Shown: positions 1-10,213 of the stretch, piece after piece
How the letters are laid out: each line of letters begins with the position of its first letter
Numbering within the stretch: position 1 is the first letter of the stretch
Assembly (NCBI RefSeq): GCF_030272615.1
Contig: NC_081405.1
Coordinates: 654,124,920 to 654,188,919, forward strand
DNA from: Cryptomeria japonica
Lineage: Eukaryota; Streptophyta; Pinopsida; Cupressales; Cupressaceae
Length of the DNA stretch: 64,000 bases
Direction: 5' to 3'
Program-made: the position numbers and the translations under genes
The notes under the pieces: model-generated
The model's input: only the letters and a program-made list of their open reading frames with translations
What the model was told of the DNA's origin: nothing
Databases searched by the model: none

Positions 1-54
1 AAACCCTAAAAACTGAAATAAAACCAAAAATGCAAGAAACAAACACAGATGCAT

Positions 55-310
55 TAGATCACACACAGATGCTATTTCGCGACATAGATGTGACTTTAAA
101 CCCCACAAACGTGGTTCCAAAACATAGACGCGACTCCGCAAAATAGACATATTCAAAAGGATCACAAACGTGATTCGGGAACACAGACATGGCTCTGCAA
201 TCTAGAAAAATATACAATACTGTCGGCGACACAGACATGATTTCAGAGGTCATAGAAATGGCAGAAAAACAAAAACATGGTTCCAGAAGATGCAGACGCA
301 AAAATGTAAC
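55..310. repeat. Degenerate short repeats around CACAGACRTG
   Basis: Variants of a 13-14 base unit recur at irregular spacing of about 25-40 bases: CACAAACGTGGTTC, CATAGACGCGACTC, CACAAACGTGATTC, CACAGACATGGCTC, CACAGACATGATTTC. The variation is mostly at CG positions. Whether this belongs to the K LTR or to its internal leader is not clear. Confidence 0.5.
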
Positions 311-747
311 AATGTTGTTGGAAAATGTCATATCTGCAACTTCAAAAACACAAAATCTGCAACAAAGATGTTAAATGCAAAAGGGACAAGAGTCCCACCA
401 GGCATGCCAAAATGTTTATGGTCAAAATGGAAACAACAATATTGAAAGACTAAATGAATTCAACCACAAAACCCTAGCCTAACAATAACAAATATCCACC
501 ATAACATATGAAGATTACCTAAGACAATGCAAATCAACAAATTCACAAAGATTATACCATCACATGTCCAATAGGGCTTGAATCTCTATTTTTCCTATCT
601 CCATTGATCTTGCTTTATATATTTGCTCTCAGATTTTATGTGTGCACAAGAGCTCAACAAAGAACAAAAATGTGGTTGATAGCTAGATCGCATATGAAAG
701 TTTGAATGCTAGAATATTTGGGAGGCTAGATAATGAAGGAAGTATCT

Positions 748-757
748 CCTTATATAG
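748..757 (-). promoter_or_regulatory. TATA-like box of the K LTR
   Basis: On the minus strand the sequence reads CTATATAAGG, the same core as in the B LTR. It fits the inferred minus orientation of K. No transcript data. Confidence 0.35.
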
Positions 758-915
758 AAGACATTGTAGTAAATGGAGGGATAAGATTGAGAGGTGTAAA
801 AGATAAATGGTTGGCTAGGATTAGAGGGTAGGTAGAAGAAATAAGAAAATAATGAGAGGGTAGGTAGTGTAGGAATTAAGAGATGAATTACATGTGTCAT
901 GGGTAGAAAATGTTA

Positions 916-1140
916 ATGAATTAATTAAATAAATAAAGATTTAATTAATTAATAGAAGAAGTGGGATCAATTAAATAAATGAAATATTTATTTAATTTAG
1001 GAAAAAGGATAATTTAAATAAATAAATGTATGTATTTAAATGAGGATAAATGATAGAAAAGGATAAATGAATTAATTAAATAAATAAAGATTTATTCAAT
1101 TAATAGAAGAATTAGGCTTAAAATAATTAAATAAATAAAA
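916..1140. repeat. AT-rich imperfect direct repeat, period about 148 bp
   Basis: The block ATTAATTAAATAAATAAAGA followed by a TTAATAGAAGAA stretch occurs near 920-970 and again near 1070-1115, about 148 bases apart. Both lie inside the K LTR. Confidence 0.5.
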
Positions 1141-1180
1141 ATATTTATTTAATTAGACATGACAATTTTAGGTGTCTACA

Positions 1181-1839
1181 CCTTTGTTAAGAACAATTCC
1201 AAAGGACATAGTTACCTGAGTGTCTAAATCTAAATGGGATGGTCGTGCAATGACAATAAATGAAATAGATGATCCTGAGGTAAAGTATGCATCTATGGTC
1301 ATCGGATACAAGGTTTATCACTTGATGAACAAATATCATTTCTAGAGCTGCAATCCACATAGCCTACGAGATGTTGAAGGAAAATACCGACTATGATCTT
1401 GGAGAAGCTTTAAGAACCCAGTTGATACTGAACCTTGAATCTATCAAGAAGGATAAAAGACATGTTCAAATATGGCCAGTTGATCCTTGGTTTGTTTTTC
1501 TATTTCTAGAACTCCTTTCCCGGTATTGGTGATATTAAGTGGTCAGAGGATACATGGTGATGTTATAGATAAAGAACAACATTAAAATGCTTGGAAATGA
1601 TTTCACAAAGATAATCTGGGGTTATTTCAAAGACTTCTAGAAAAGAATGCATGCTAGAGAAAGAATAATGAAGTATATTGTTAAAAGGTATGAAGATTCT
1701 ATTTGTTTCATGGTTGATACTGACACTTGTCTGATGGAGGAAAAAGACCCTAGAATTTTATAGGTGGTTCCCATGGGTTATGAGGTAGAAGTTGATATTT
1801 GGAGTGCCTATGTTGATCATCTTCTATCTACACAAGTAG
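1181..1839 (+). pseudogene. Element I: ORF2 fragment, plus orientation
   Basis: This is the only plus-strand copy of the conserved ORF2 that also occurs in E, H and B. In broken frames it reads EIDDPEVKYASMVIGYKVYH, then a stretch with YEMLKEN and LILNLESIKKDK, then a weaker region ending near PMGYEVEVD. These match in order the ORF2 of E (INVKFISMILGYK, AYDMIKDN, LIDNLGKIKKDK) and of B (PMGYEV). Several stops and frameshifts are present. The fragment corresponds roughly to the first third to middle of ORF2. It is cut on the left by K and on the right by H. Function unknown. Confidence 0.7.
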
Positions 1840-2718
1840 TGTTGGGATCCAAGAACATTGAGAGGGGGGGTTGAATTAGTGTTCTGCCGGTATAAATAAT
1901 TTTTAACCTTTTATACCATGCATATATAAACTAGTAAACAAATAAACATATAACAAGAAGCAAATAAACCATCCACATAAATGAACACCATAACACATAG
2001 AATTTATACATGGAAAACCTCAATGAGGAAAAACCATGGTGGGATTTGTGACCCACATATAATAGGGGCCTACACATGTAGGAAGGCACACTCCCTAGAG
2101 CATACTACTCATCACTAAAGAGCCTCACTGACTACAAGCTTTCTGCTAAAGTAAATTACTGAAAATGAACTCAAGAATGCATCTGCTATGTCAAATGGAG
2201 TTCTGGTTCTATCTCTGCTCTGTACCGGTTCATAAACCTTGAACTACTATCGATATCTCTTCTCCTCCAAGAATGCTTTCCAAGATATCTATAGATCATT
2301 GTAGGATATAACATTTTCATACAAAATGATATTTATACATATATCTCACATCATACAGTTCTACTATATTTTCCTATATCCACACACTTCATATCTTCTC
2401 TATTTCTCACAAAATAACCTAGCAGACTGACCTATATACCTATTACAAATAATATGCCTTATGTCAGCTTACAATAAATTTACAAAAGATATTCAATTTT
2501 GGCCTTGACAGTATTTACAAAATGATTTATTAAGTAAATCCTCTTTGATGTCGGCTTCCAATGAAGTATTGATGTCGGTGTCGGTGTCGGTGTAGCCCTG
2601 AATTCTCCAAAGCCGATATCTATCAGTATATGCATCCTAGTGCCGGTATATGACTTCCATCCGATCTTGTTGCCATTAGTGAGAACAAAATGAATCCAAT
2701 GAGTGTCAATTGCCAACA
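1840..2718 (-). repeat. 3' LTR of H
   Basis: It runs from TGTTGGGATCCAAG at 1840 to GCCAACA at 2712-2718 and is 879 bp long. On the minus strand it starts TGTTGGCAATTGACAC. It contains the C-rich U5 tail (1861-1868) and the GGTGGGATTTGTGACCCAC block (2038-2056) also found in D and E. TGTCGG is repeated three times near 2574-2592. The second LTR copy is not in the window. Confidence 0.75.
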
Positions 2719-2886
2719 ATCTCCCCCTTTGGCATTGATGGCAACACTCATGTGAAAAATGGATTCCCTACCGGTATGCTCCCCCTAAGAAATACATTCC
2801 ATCTGATATCCTGATATCCTTCCCATGTGCTTTTATCTAGTATTTTCTGATATTTTTTCACATATATGCATACTCCCTCTTTGACA
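2719..2886 (-). promoter_or_regulatory. Polypurine tract cluster of H
   Basis: Minus strand: AAAGGGGGAGAT directly abuts the 3' LTR at 2719-2730. Two more purine tracts lie upstream, TTAGGGGGAGCATA near 2776-2788 and AAAGAGGGAGTATG near 2869-2883. The first is the expected primer site for plus-strand DNA synthesis. The extra copies are shared by B, D and E. Confidence 0.7.
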
Positions 2887-2950
2887 TTAATGCCAAAGAC
2901 TGGTGGAAGAATTGAAAGAATTTCAAAACAAAAGAATACCGTTAGTTTCA

Positions 2951-5273
2951 CTAGAGCTTAGTCATCTTCAACATTTCTAGGTATGCCTTTTGTAATAATT
3001 TAAGATATGTATCCCAGCTGATTATGAAGGTATCTGAAATGGATGCTAGTCCACTTAGTAAGTGGGCATGTATTTCCTTCTCTTGGACATCTGCTGGTGT
3101 GTGTTTAGCTATCATATCCATGCACTGTCGCTTATGAACACCCAATGAATCTAATCTAGGACTTACCAGTCCTCTTAGACTTCTTGCTCTTCACATGATT
3201 TGATCTCTCTCCTTCTCACAAGCAAAAATTTGGTTCTCCAAGGACAAAAGTCTTCCATCAATAGATGTGGTTAGTGTAGTCAGTCCATCAAAAGAGTTAG
3301 CAATTTTAGCTATCTTATCATATAGCTCCTTTAATCTGCTATCTACATTAGCCGTAAGAATTTCTATGTTACAACACACTCTATAGATATTTGTACATTG
3401 TTTTAAACAAACCTGAGTAGAAATAAGTTTGTCCTCAATTTTCTTCTTCTCTATTTCTATAATATGATCAAAAACTACTCTTTTAGCTAGTGTGAATTTA
3501 TCCAAAGCCTGTTGGTCTGCAATCTGCCTTAGAGATTGAAAATTGTTAGAGATATACTTTGTTAGAGTCTTGAGCTTGTCGAAAGGGCTTGCTCCATCTT
3601 CAATCTGACAGTCAGGTATTAATCTGTGCAACACTGTGACCGATTGATCAATTATTCCTTTATTTGTAATACCTTCCTTCAGTAATTTTTGAGTAGCCAT
3701 CATCATCAATTCTGTTGGACTCAACTCAGAGATTGATTTCTTCTCAACCTAAGAAGTGTTAATTGCCAATACCTTTGCCAGAGAATCAGTTTTACCTACT
3801 GGTATGGACTCAGTTGCTTTTACCTTGTCCATCTCAACCTCTTTTGTACCAGTGGCTTTGCCACTTGGTGTAGGGTCAGTTACTACCGATGGAGTATTAT
3901 CCACAGTATTTATAGTGTCATTTACATTTCCTTGCTCAAAAATTGTTTGTGCCAGTATAGACTGTACACTCTCCTTAACTGTCAGTTATGTCTGAATATC
4001 TATAGTTACTACCGGTTGTGTCAAAATTAGAATTGAACTGCCCAAAATACCTTTCCCTTTTGATTTGTTAGGAATGGTGGAAGATGTTGCCCTTGCAAAT
4101 TCTTCTTGAGATGTGAGAAATTCCAAATTTTTCTGAGATAATTTGGTCCATCCCTCACTAGTCTCATTTACCACCTCATTCACTATCCCCATCATAAGGC
4201 TTATCTGTTGGGGTTTACTACAGAAAACTGTCCTATTTGCAGTATCTATGCATCTTTTCATTTCTTCATTATTTACAACACCACATAATTCCAAAAGTGA
4301 TACTTCCTTGATCTCCCTATCTCTCTTGACAACATCAATTCTTCTAGCCTCAAGTTTATTATACAAGGATAAAGGTATCTCCTTCAGAATTTCAACTAAG
4401 GCTTTCTTATACCCATCTATATATAACAAAATAGCCTCTTCTAAATCTTCATAATACTTTCATACATTTTTCAATATTTCATCTTTTGTAATTTCATCAA
4501 TAAGCTTAGTATATGTCATTATGGTCTTACCAGTTTCGGTAACATCACCCTTCTTTTTGCTTGTGGTTTTTGGTGTGATTGGTTTCCTCTTTTGTATAGG
4601 CTTCCTTGATGGTGGTGGAGGTACAGTAGGCTTAGTTGCCTTTCTACCAAGTCTCCTCCTAGGCTCTACCTTCTTCTACTCTATTGGTGTTTTTACCACA
4701 TTCTTCCTTTGTACCCTTCTGAAAGCCAGAGGTTCATTATCCTTAGAATCAGAATCAGAAGTGATAGGGGAAATGTGAACTTGTGGCTTCTTCACTTTTG
4801 CAGTACCAACCTCTACCGATTTAGTTGCCTATTTGAATTTTAAACATAGTTGAGTGTCTATCTTATAAATTACATCTTGTACATATGCAAACATCTTTCC
4901 TATTTTCTTCTCTCTTCTCTTCCTATTAAAACTAGTTTTCACTTCAAGAGCCTTCTCTCCTGCTGTACCAAAATACTCCGTCTTGTCATCTAATGGGGCA
5001 TCTAACAACATTTTTGCATAGAGCTAAAAAATGGTATCGTCCACCTCATATCCAAGCTCAGTAATGTATATTTTCCTAGGTTCAACTACTACCATAAGAG
5101 TTTCATCAGTTTTTACCATGAAATAGATATCAGTGGAATACTTCTCCACAATGTTCTTTGATATTCTCTCCCTTTGCCTCATATTTTATTAGAATGTCTT
5201 AAAATACCCCCAAATTTTCTCATCTCTACTGGTACCAAGACCAGTGATTGTTTCCTTGATCTGCATACCTACC
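2951..5273 (-). pseudogene. ORF2 of H, C-terminal two thirds
   Basis: One reading frame runs from 5273 to the stop at 2951-2953, with several in-frame stops but no frameshift that I found. From the N-terminal side it has the RERISKNIVEKYSTDI region, the ELGYEVDD region, a basic KTSFNRKRREKK stretch, a lysine/proline-rich segment (about 4790-4520), a helical region containing LYNKLEARR and GIVNEVVNETSEGW, a Ser/Thr-rich linker, and a long coiled coil to the end. The same order is seen in E. No enzymatic motif was recognised. The product is unknown; a structural or nucleic-acid-binding role would be inference only. The first 405 bases (4869-5273) are duplicated on the other side of A. Confidence 0.7.
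4869..5273. repeat. 405-bp direct duplication flanking A, left copy
   Basis: It matches 56956-57360 in the same orientation over exactly 405 bases without a gap. I counted 31 mismatches by eye (about 92% identity). It ends at the first base of A. Confidence 0.85.
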
Positions 5274-7514
5274 TATTGGCATTGTGTTGTCATTGATGTC
5301 AACCAATATTGGATGACCACCGGTAGATGAGATGTATGTGCAACACTGAAATGGAGGAGTAGAGGATGTGATATCTTGGATATCACCTTGTGTTGTAGAA
5401 CACAGATAATGTAAGAAAGATGACCTTAGGAGTCACCTGCACATAAGATAATGCCCGACTTGTGTGATGAGATAGAGAGGTGTTTGAGTGGTTGTTTATG
5501 ATGAAGAGGCAGAATGTTATCTGAATCACATCCACACTGGAAGAGAAGATTGAATAGGTCATCGGTATGCTATGAAGTTGCTAAACAATAGGACTCCCAC
5601 TGGATGAAGATGCAGTCATCATGAGAAGCAATGACTGACAGTGTATGTGCTAACACCGGTTCACATATGCCTATTTGAGGATATGTTGCACAAATAGGGA
5701 ACTCATATGAGCAGATGACAAGGTGTTCCTCCACCAAGTAAGTGGAGCTTATCCCCTATATGCATTAAGTGCATTATAGTTTGGTGGATAAGAGTAAATA
5801 GGTAAAGGAAAGAGCTTGAAGGATCACTCTAGATCCACCAGTAAACTGAGGGAATTCCTTAAGTGCATGAGATTAGGATTCTGCACTGGACCGATAGAGA
5901 TGACAGGCTGAACAAATATAGTAAGAGGAGAATGGTCTGACTGATGAAGGAGTCTAGTGAAGGATGATGACTAATATCATCAAGAGTGATAACCGGTATG
6001 TAAATCTCACCTGTAATATGAGCAAGGTGTAGAATGAAGATATGATAAGGTTACCGATACAATATGTGACACCGACGAGGTTATCGAATCGACAAGAAAA
6101 AGGAACCGGATGAGTGGCTGATCGGTGATCCCATTTAAACCAAAATGAAGTGCCAAGTTGAAAGTTAGTCGATATGGATGTCACATGAAGTCAACATGGT
6201 GAACACATGTTTGGATAAAGATGGAATGTACATCAATAAGGTTTTTGTAGGGTTGGTTGACTTTAATCTGATGTCACTCAAATCATGGGATAGGTTGCAG
6301 AGCTATTGCAGGGGTTTGAGGCTCGAGGTCTAGAAGACAACTACTAGTCAACTAAGAGTGTTTCAGAAGATCGAGGTGATTGAGGAAATAGCATGACAAA
6401 TCTTTTGTGGTTGATTGAGGGATCAACTATGAGAGTAAAAAGCAAGTCACTAAATATGAAAGGCATGATCTAGGAGATGCGAAAATGGCAGAGCTATGCA
6501 ATTAGATGTCAAAAAGATCAGATTGTGTAAGATCTAATTGGATTTGGTTTGCCTCGAGGAAGGTGAGGAAACCCTAACCGCTTGGATTTTGAATTGGTTT
6601 TTGGAGGGAAAACATTGCTATAAGTGTGGGGGATGAAGAGGATGGTTGTTGTTGCTGGATAGAAGAAGATGGTGTGATTGCAAAGTTAAAGGCTTCTGCA
6701 AGTAAGAGTAGATCTGCCAAGTGCTCAATGAGCATCTGTGAAGAGAGTGGGAGTGAGAGATAACCTGGTTGAAGTATTCAACCGATTGGAAAGAAGAACA
6801 GCTAGTACTCATACCAGTAGAACAGAGGTGAAGGAGACTGCATGGAAGATAGACAAAGAACTGACAGAGAGTTGGATTGGTGAAGAGCAGAGCAGTGAGG
6901 AGGAGATACAGTAAGAAAAATTCAGAAGAGAGATAAACTAGTAGGACATACCAGCAAAGAAGTAGTAGGTGAAGAGCAGTAGAGAAGTGAGTCAGTGAAG
7001 CAAAGAAGGTATCTCACCGATAGAGTAAGATATGTATAATGGTTGCAAGATTCACTTGTAACAAGATAACTACTTATGTATTTGATGTTTACATTGTGTA
7101 CACTAAGTTGTAGCTTGGTACAAGGGTTGTGGCTCCTTGGGTTGGTGCCCTAAAATCAAGGGTTGGCGCTCCTTTGGGTTGTAGCCCATAAATCAGGTAG
7201 GGGTTGGTGCTCCTTGGGTTGGTACCCTAAAAATTTGTAACTATGTTTATTATGAGGTTGGATTGGAGCAGTAGACTCCAGCAACATTGCTCACTGATGT
7301 TTTCCCCATCTTGGGTTTTCCTAGTATATGTTGGTGTTATGTGATGTCCCCTTGTGAGTTTGTTTGCATTTAAGCTTGTCTCCTCCTTAACCGGTAAGTC
7401 TTCATTGAGTTAAATTTATCAACTTGTATGCTCACATATGACTACAAAAGAGAAAGAGATTTGAGAACCACTGATTCACCCCCTCCCCCTCCCAGTGGTG
7501 CATTGTGTCTAACA
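5274..7514 (+). repeat. 5' LTR of A
   Basis: 2,241 bp, from TATTGGCATTG (the expected TG start is TA here) to TGTCTAACA. It pairs with 10214-12387 plus 56918-56955. The first 100 bases differ at about one position in ten. Several differences hit CCGGT sites, for example ACACCGGTTC against ACACTAGTTC. The tail carries the C-rich block ATTCACCCCCTCCCCC. An open frame near 6499-6710 is discussed with the 3' copy. Confidence 0.85.
7121..7236 (+). repeat. Tandem GGGTTGGTGCTCCTT repeats in the A LTR
   Basis: Units of GGTTGGTGCTCCTTTGGGTTG and variants are repeated in tandem. The 3' LTR (12055-12143) has one unit fewer, so the array changed length after insertion, probably by slippage or recombination between units. 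Confidence 0.6.
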
Positions 7515-7516
7515 AT

Positions 7517-7528
7517 TGGTATCAGAGC
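7517..7528 (+). promoter_or_regulatory. Primer binding site of A
   Basis: TGGTATCAGAGC, two bases after the LTR end, is the usual site complementary to the 3' end of plant initiator methionine tRNA in Copia elements. Confidence 0.85.
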
Positions 7529-7587
7529 CTAGGTTCCATGTTAGAAGAGTGTTCTCCAACTTGGGTAGATTCCCTCTTAAGGACACA

Positions 7588-9417
7588 ATGGTTTTTTTAG
7601 TGTCTATCTCTGCTCTAGTATTTGATGGTTCAAATTTTTCTATTTGGAGTTGCAGAATGGAAATTTTCTTATCCTATTTAGGGTTTGATGTATGGATGTC
7701 AGTAGATAATGGTCTCCCTAGAAAGATCAATCTTCCTACTGGATTTGTAAAAGAAAGAAGAAACTAGTGCAATGAAGAAGCCATGAAGGCTATTCTCAGT
7801 GGACTCACTGGTGACATCTCTTCACAAGTGGACAAGTATAAAACAACAAAGAGCTTATGGGAAAGATTGAAGAAGCTCTATGGATATGAACCCTCAACTG
7901 TAGAACCAGAAATTGAAGCAAATATGAGAAATACCTCTCATATTTATCTGGATGATGAAGATAGATCTGCTAGCAGCCACAGTAGTGATGAAGAAGGAGC
8001 TCAACTCTTCATGGCCCAAGAACTTGAAAGTGGCTAGGCAAACAGTTCCCCTCAACAAGATATGTTGATCAGTGATGATGATGAAGAGGAAGACATGGCA
8101 GATAGATCTTGTCATCAATATCTTTCTGATAATGAAGAAGCAGCAGAAGTTGACCTTGAAGGAGAGCTTGTAAATACACTTGAAGAACTCAATAGAGTTA
8201 AAAGGGAATACAAGCTATTCAAGAATGCTGCTATTATGGAGCAGATATGATTATTCAAATGCCTTGAGGAATCTGAGAAATGCATCTTAGGGTTGAAGAC
8301 TCGGGAAGAAGACACCAAGAAATGTTGGTGTGAAGATCTAGCCTCTCAGCTAGAGATAAAAGACAAAAAACTTGAGTGGTTGCTTGAAGAGAACCAAGGC
8401 CAGACCTCTCCAGTTAGATATGTTCCTCTAAATAAGGTTGACCTGACCATAACTAGTGTGGACTTGTAGACAAAAGTGAAGATCAATGTTGCAAGAAGGA
8501 ATCTTCATGCAAATCCTAGAGGTAAGGGGAAGATGGAAGAAGAAAACTCCACCAGAAGCAAGAAGATGAGGAAGCAGCAAAGGAGACCATGTATCGGCAG
8601 AGGACAGAAAAATGCTACCACCCATAGGGGGAAGCAAGTGTGGGAGAAGAAGAAGAGATTAGATGAAAGAGGTACTCAAAATGGACAACCAAGGATCCAT
8701 TCTCAAAAAGGAAAAGATGGGGATGCAAAACCGACAAGATCTCCTCATGCATGGAAAAGTAAATATGTAATTCATATGCGCTCATTTACCGGTTACTACT
8801 TTACATGTAATGATTATGGCCATAAGGTAAGGGAATGTAGAAAGAGATCTAGAAAGGATAATGTAGGATCTCATAGAAATCATGCTTATGGGAAGGATGT
8901 ATCCAGAAGTAGATACATGCATGTCTCTTCTCCCAGTTATGCAAAGATTGTTTTCCATTACTACAATGGATCTGGCCATGGAGAGTTTGAATGCAGGAAG
9001 AGGAACCTGTAGTTACATGGAGGCCGACAAAATGGTCATGCTGTGTAGATAAGTGAAAATAGAGCATATGGAAGGCAAAGACCTACATGGAACCAAAGGA
9101 GAAATGTCCCTGCAGGAGTAAGAGGTCCACCAGTTCTGGTTCCTAGTCAAAGCAACATGACCAGTAGAAGATGGTCAAATCGGTATATCAAGAGATTCCC
9201 AAATCATGAAGTTGGGATGGATGATGTGTGCTACTATAGCACTACTTCTAGCTATGATAAGAAATTAGGAGATGGAAATACCTATCTTCAGAAGAAGGAA
9301 AGACCTGCTCCCAAGCCTAAAAATGAGAAGAAGAATAAGACCAAGCAGGTATGGAGGAAGAAGACCATGGACCAACACTATGCACTCAATGTACAGATGA
9401 TATCTCCCAAGGCCTAA
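7588..9417 (+). pseudogene. gag: Copia-type gag of A (UBN2 plus coiled coil plus zinc knuckles)
   Basis: A single frame of 610 codons runs from ATG 7588 to the stop at 9415-9417, interrupted by about six in-frame stops (first at 7768) but no frameshift. The N-terminus has the UBN2/DUF4219 look: FDGSNFSIWSCRMEIFL, then ILSGLTGDISSQVDKYKTT and SLWERLKKLYG. An acidic stretch, a coiled coil (about 8150-8400) and a basic region follow. Two zinc-knuckle relics are visible. YFTCNDYGHKVREC has lost the first Cys, and YYNGSGHGEFEC has lost two. The product would be the structural Gag that packages element RNA. No protease follows. The ATG lies 60 bases after the primer binding site. Confidence 0.8.
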
Positions 9418-10080
9418 AGGAGATGCTGGACCTTAGGGAGAGTGGCACATTGAATTTATTATTCACCCCCTCAGTGAAGAAGGCAACATGGAAGAACAAG
9501 TTGTTGCTGGTATCAAGGATGAAAATGTAAAGATAACTATGTAGATGCTGCCTTGACTACACACCTATAGATTAGTGATGGATCACCACTGCATATTTCA
9601 AAATGTGAAGGTTAAAAATTGGCATAAGATGTTAACCGGTATATGGAGAAAATTGGAGTCCCGGTACTGTACCTGATCGGAGATAAGAATCTGAGATGTA
9701 TGACTCAGGGGGAGTTCAAGTGCACATGATGAAGAGCTGGCTTGCTTGAACTTGCAAGGATACTAACTGCCCAAACTGCAAGAGATGGAAATTGCAGAGG
9801 TGTTGTAGATCTCACTGACACATCAACAATTGGTATCAGTCTTTCTACAAATTGAGTTCAAATTGCATTGGATGTGCATGCTCAATTGGTGTCAATTGAT
9901 GGTTAAGATTCCCCACCTCAAGTACTATAAATTGAGAAGATGTAACAATAGGTGACAAGATGATAAGTGGTATCAAAGGAAGTGTTACATCAAATGAAGA
10001 AATGGGGAGAAAAATGTCTTGTCAGTGACTGGTACATACAATAGAAATAATGTCCTGACAATGCCCTTATCCATTGTTGT
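9418..10080 (+). other. Untranslated 3' region of A
   Basis: About 660 bases with stops in all frames and no recognisable pol motif. It follows the gag stop directly. This is where protease, integrase, RT and RNase H would stand in an autonomous Copia element. Confidence 0.6.
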
Positions 10081-10213
10081 CAAAGGGGGAGAAGGATTCC
10101 GTAGTATACCGCATACTACATGTGTGTGAATCCATGGATCATAGTAAGGGGGAGAAAGACTATGTAGTATGCTGGATACTACATGCATTGACATCACTGC
10201 CAAAGGGGGAGAT
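10081..10213 (+). promoter_or_regulatory. Triplicated polypurine tract with two hairpins (A)
   Basis: AAAGGGGGAGA-type tracts occur at 10081-10093, about 10144-10157 and 10201-10213, the last abutting the 3' LTR. After each of the first two lies a hairpin with identical 7-bp arms GTAGTAT/ATACTAC and different 5-base loops: ACCGC (10101-10119) and GCTGG (10164-10182). The module repeats at about 57-64 bases. The last tract is the expected plus-strand primer. Confidence 0.75.

Larger units (their letters stand above)
1..1180 (-). mobile_element. Element K: partial Gypsy-type LTR
   Basis: The right edge ends in GTGTCTACA at 1172-1180. Read on the minus strand this is an LTR start, TGTAGACACCTAAAATTGTC, close to the start of the G LTR (TGTAGATATCTAAAAATGG). 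A TATA-like stretch lies at 751-757 in the same orientation. The rest is AT-rich with repeated TTAAATAAATA words, as in the G LTR. No second copy and no internal coding region is seen, and the left end lies outside the window, so I cannot tell a solo LTR from one end of a full element. Short open frames here show no family features and were left out. Confidence 0.55.

Noticed and set aside
1-14. Telomere-like AAACCCTAAA at the window start
   Set aside because: Only one copy of the plant telomere unit; no array.
709-900. Minus-strand frame of 63 codons in K
   Set aside because: Low-complexity, hydrophobic, inside an LTR, no start or homolog.
3756-4778. Plus-strand open frames opposite H ORF2
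   Set aside because: Shadows of the minus-strand frame, which matches E and B; the plus frames match nothing.
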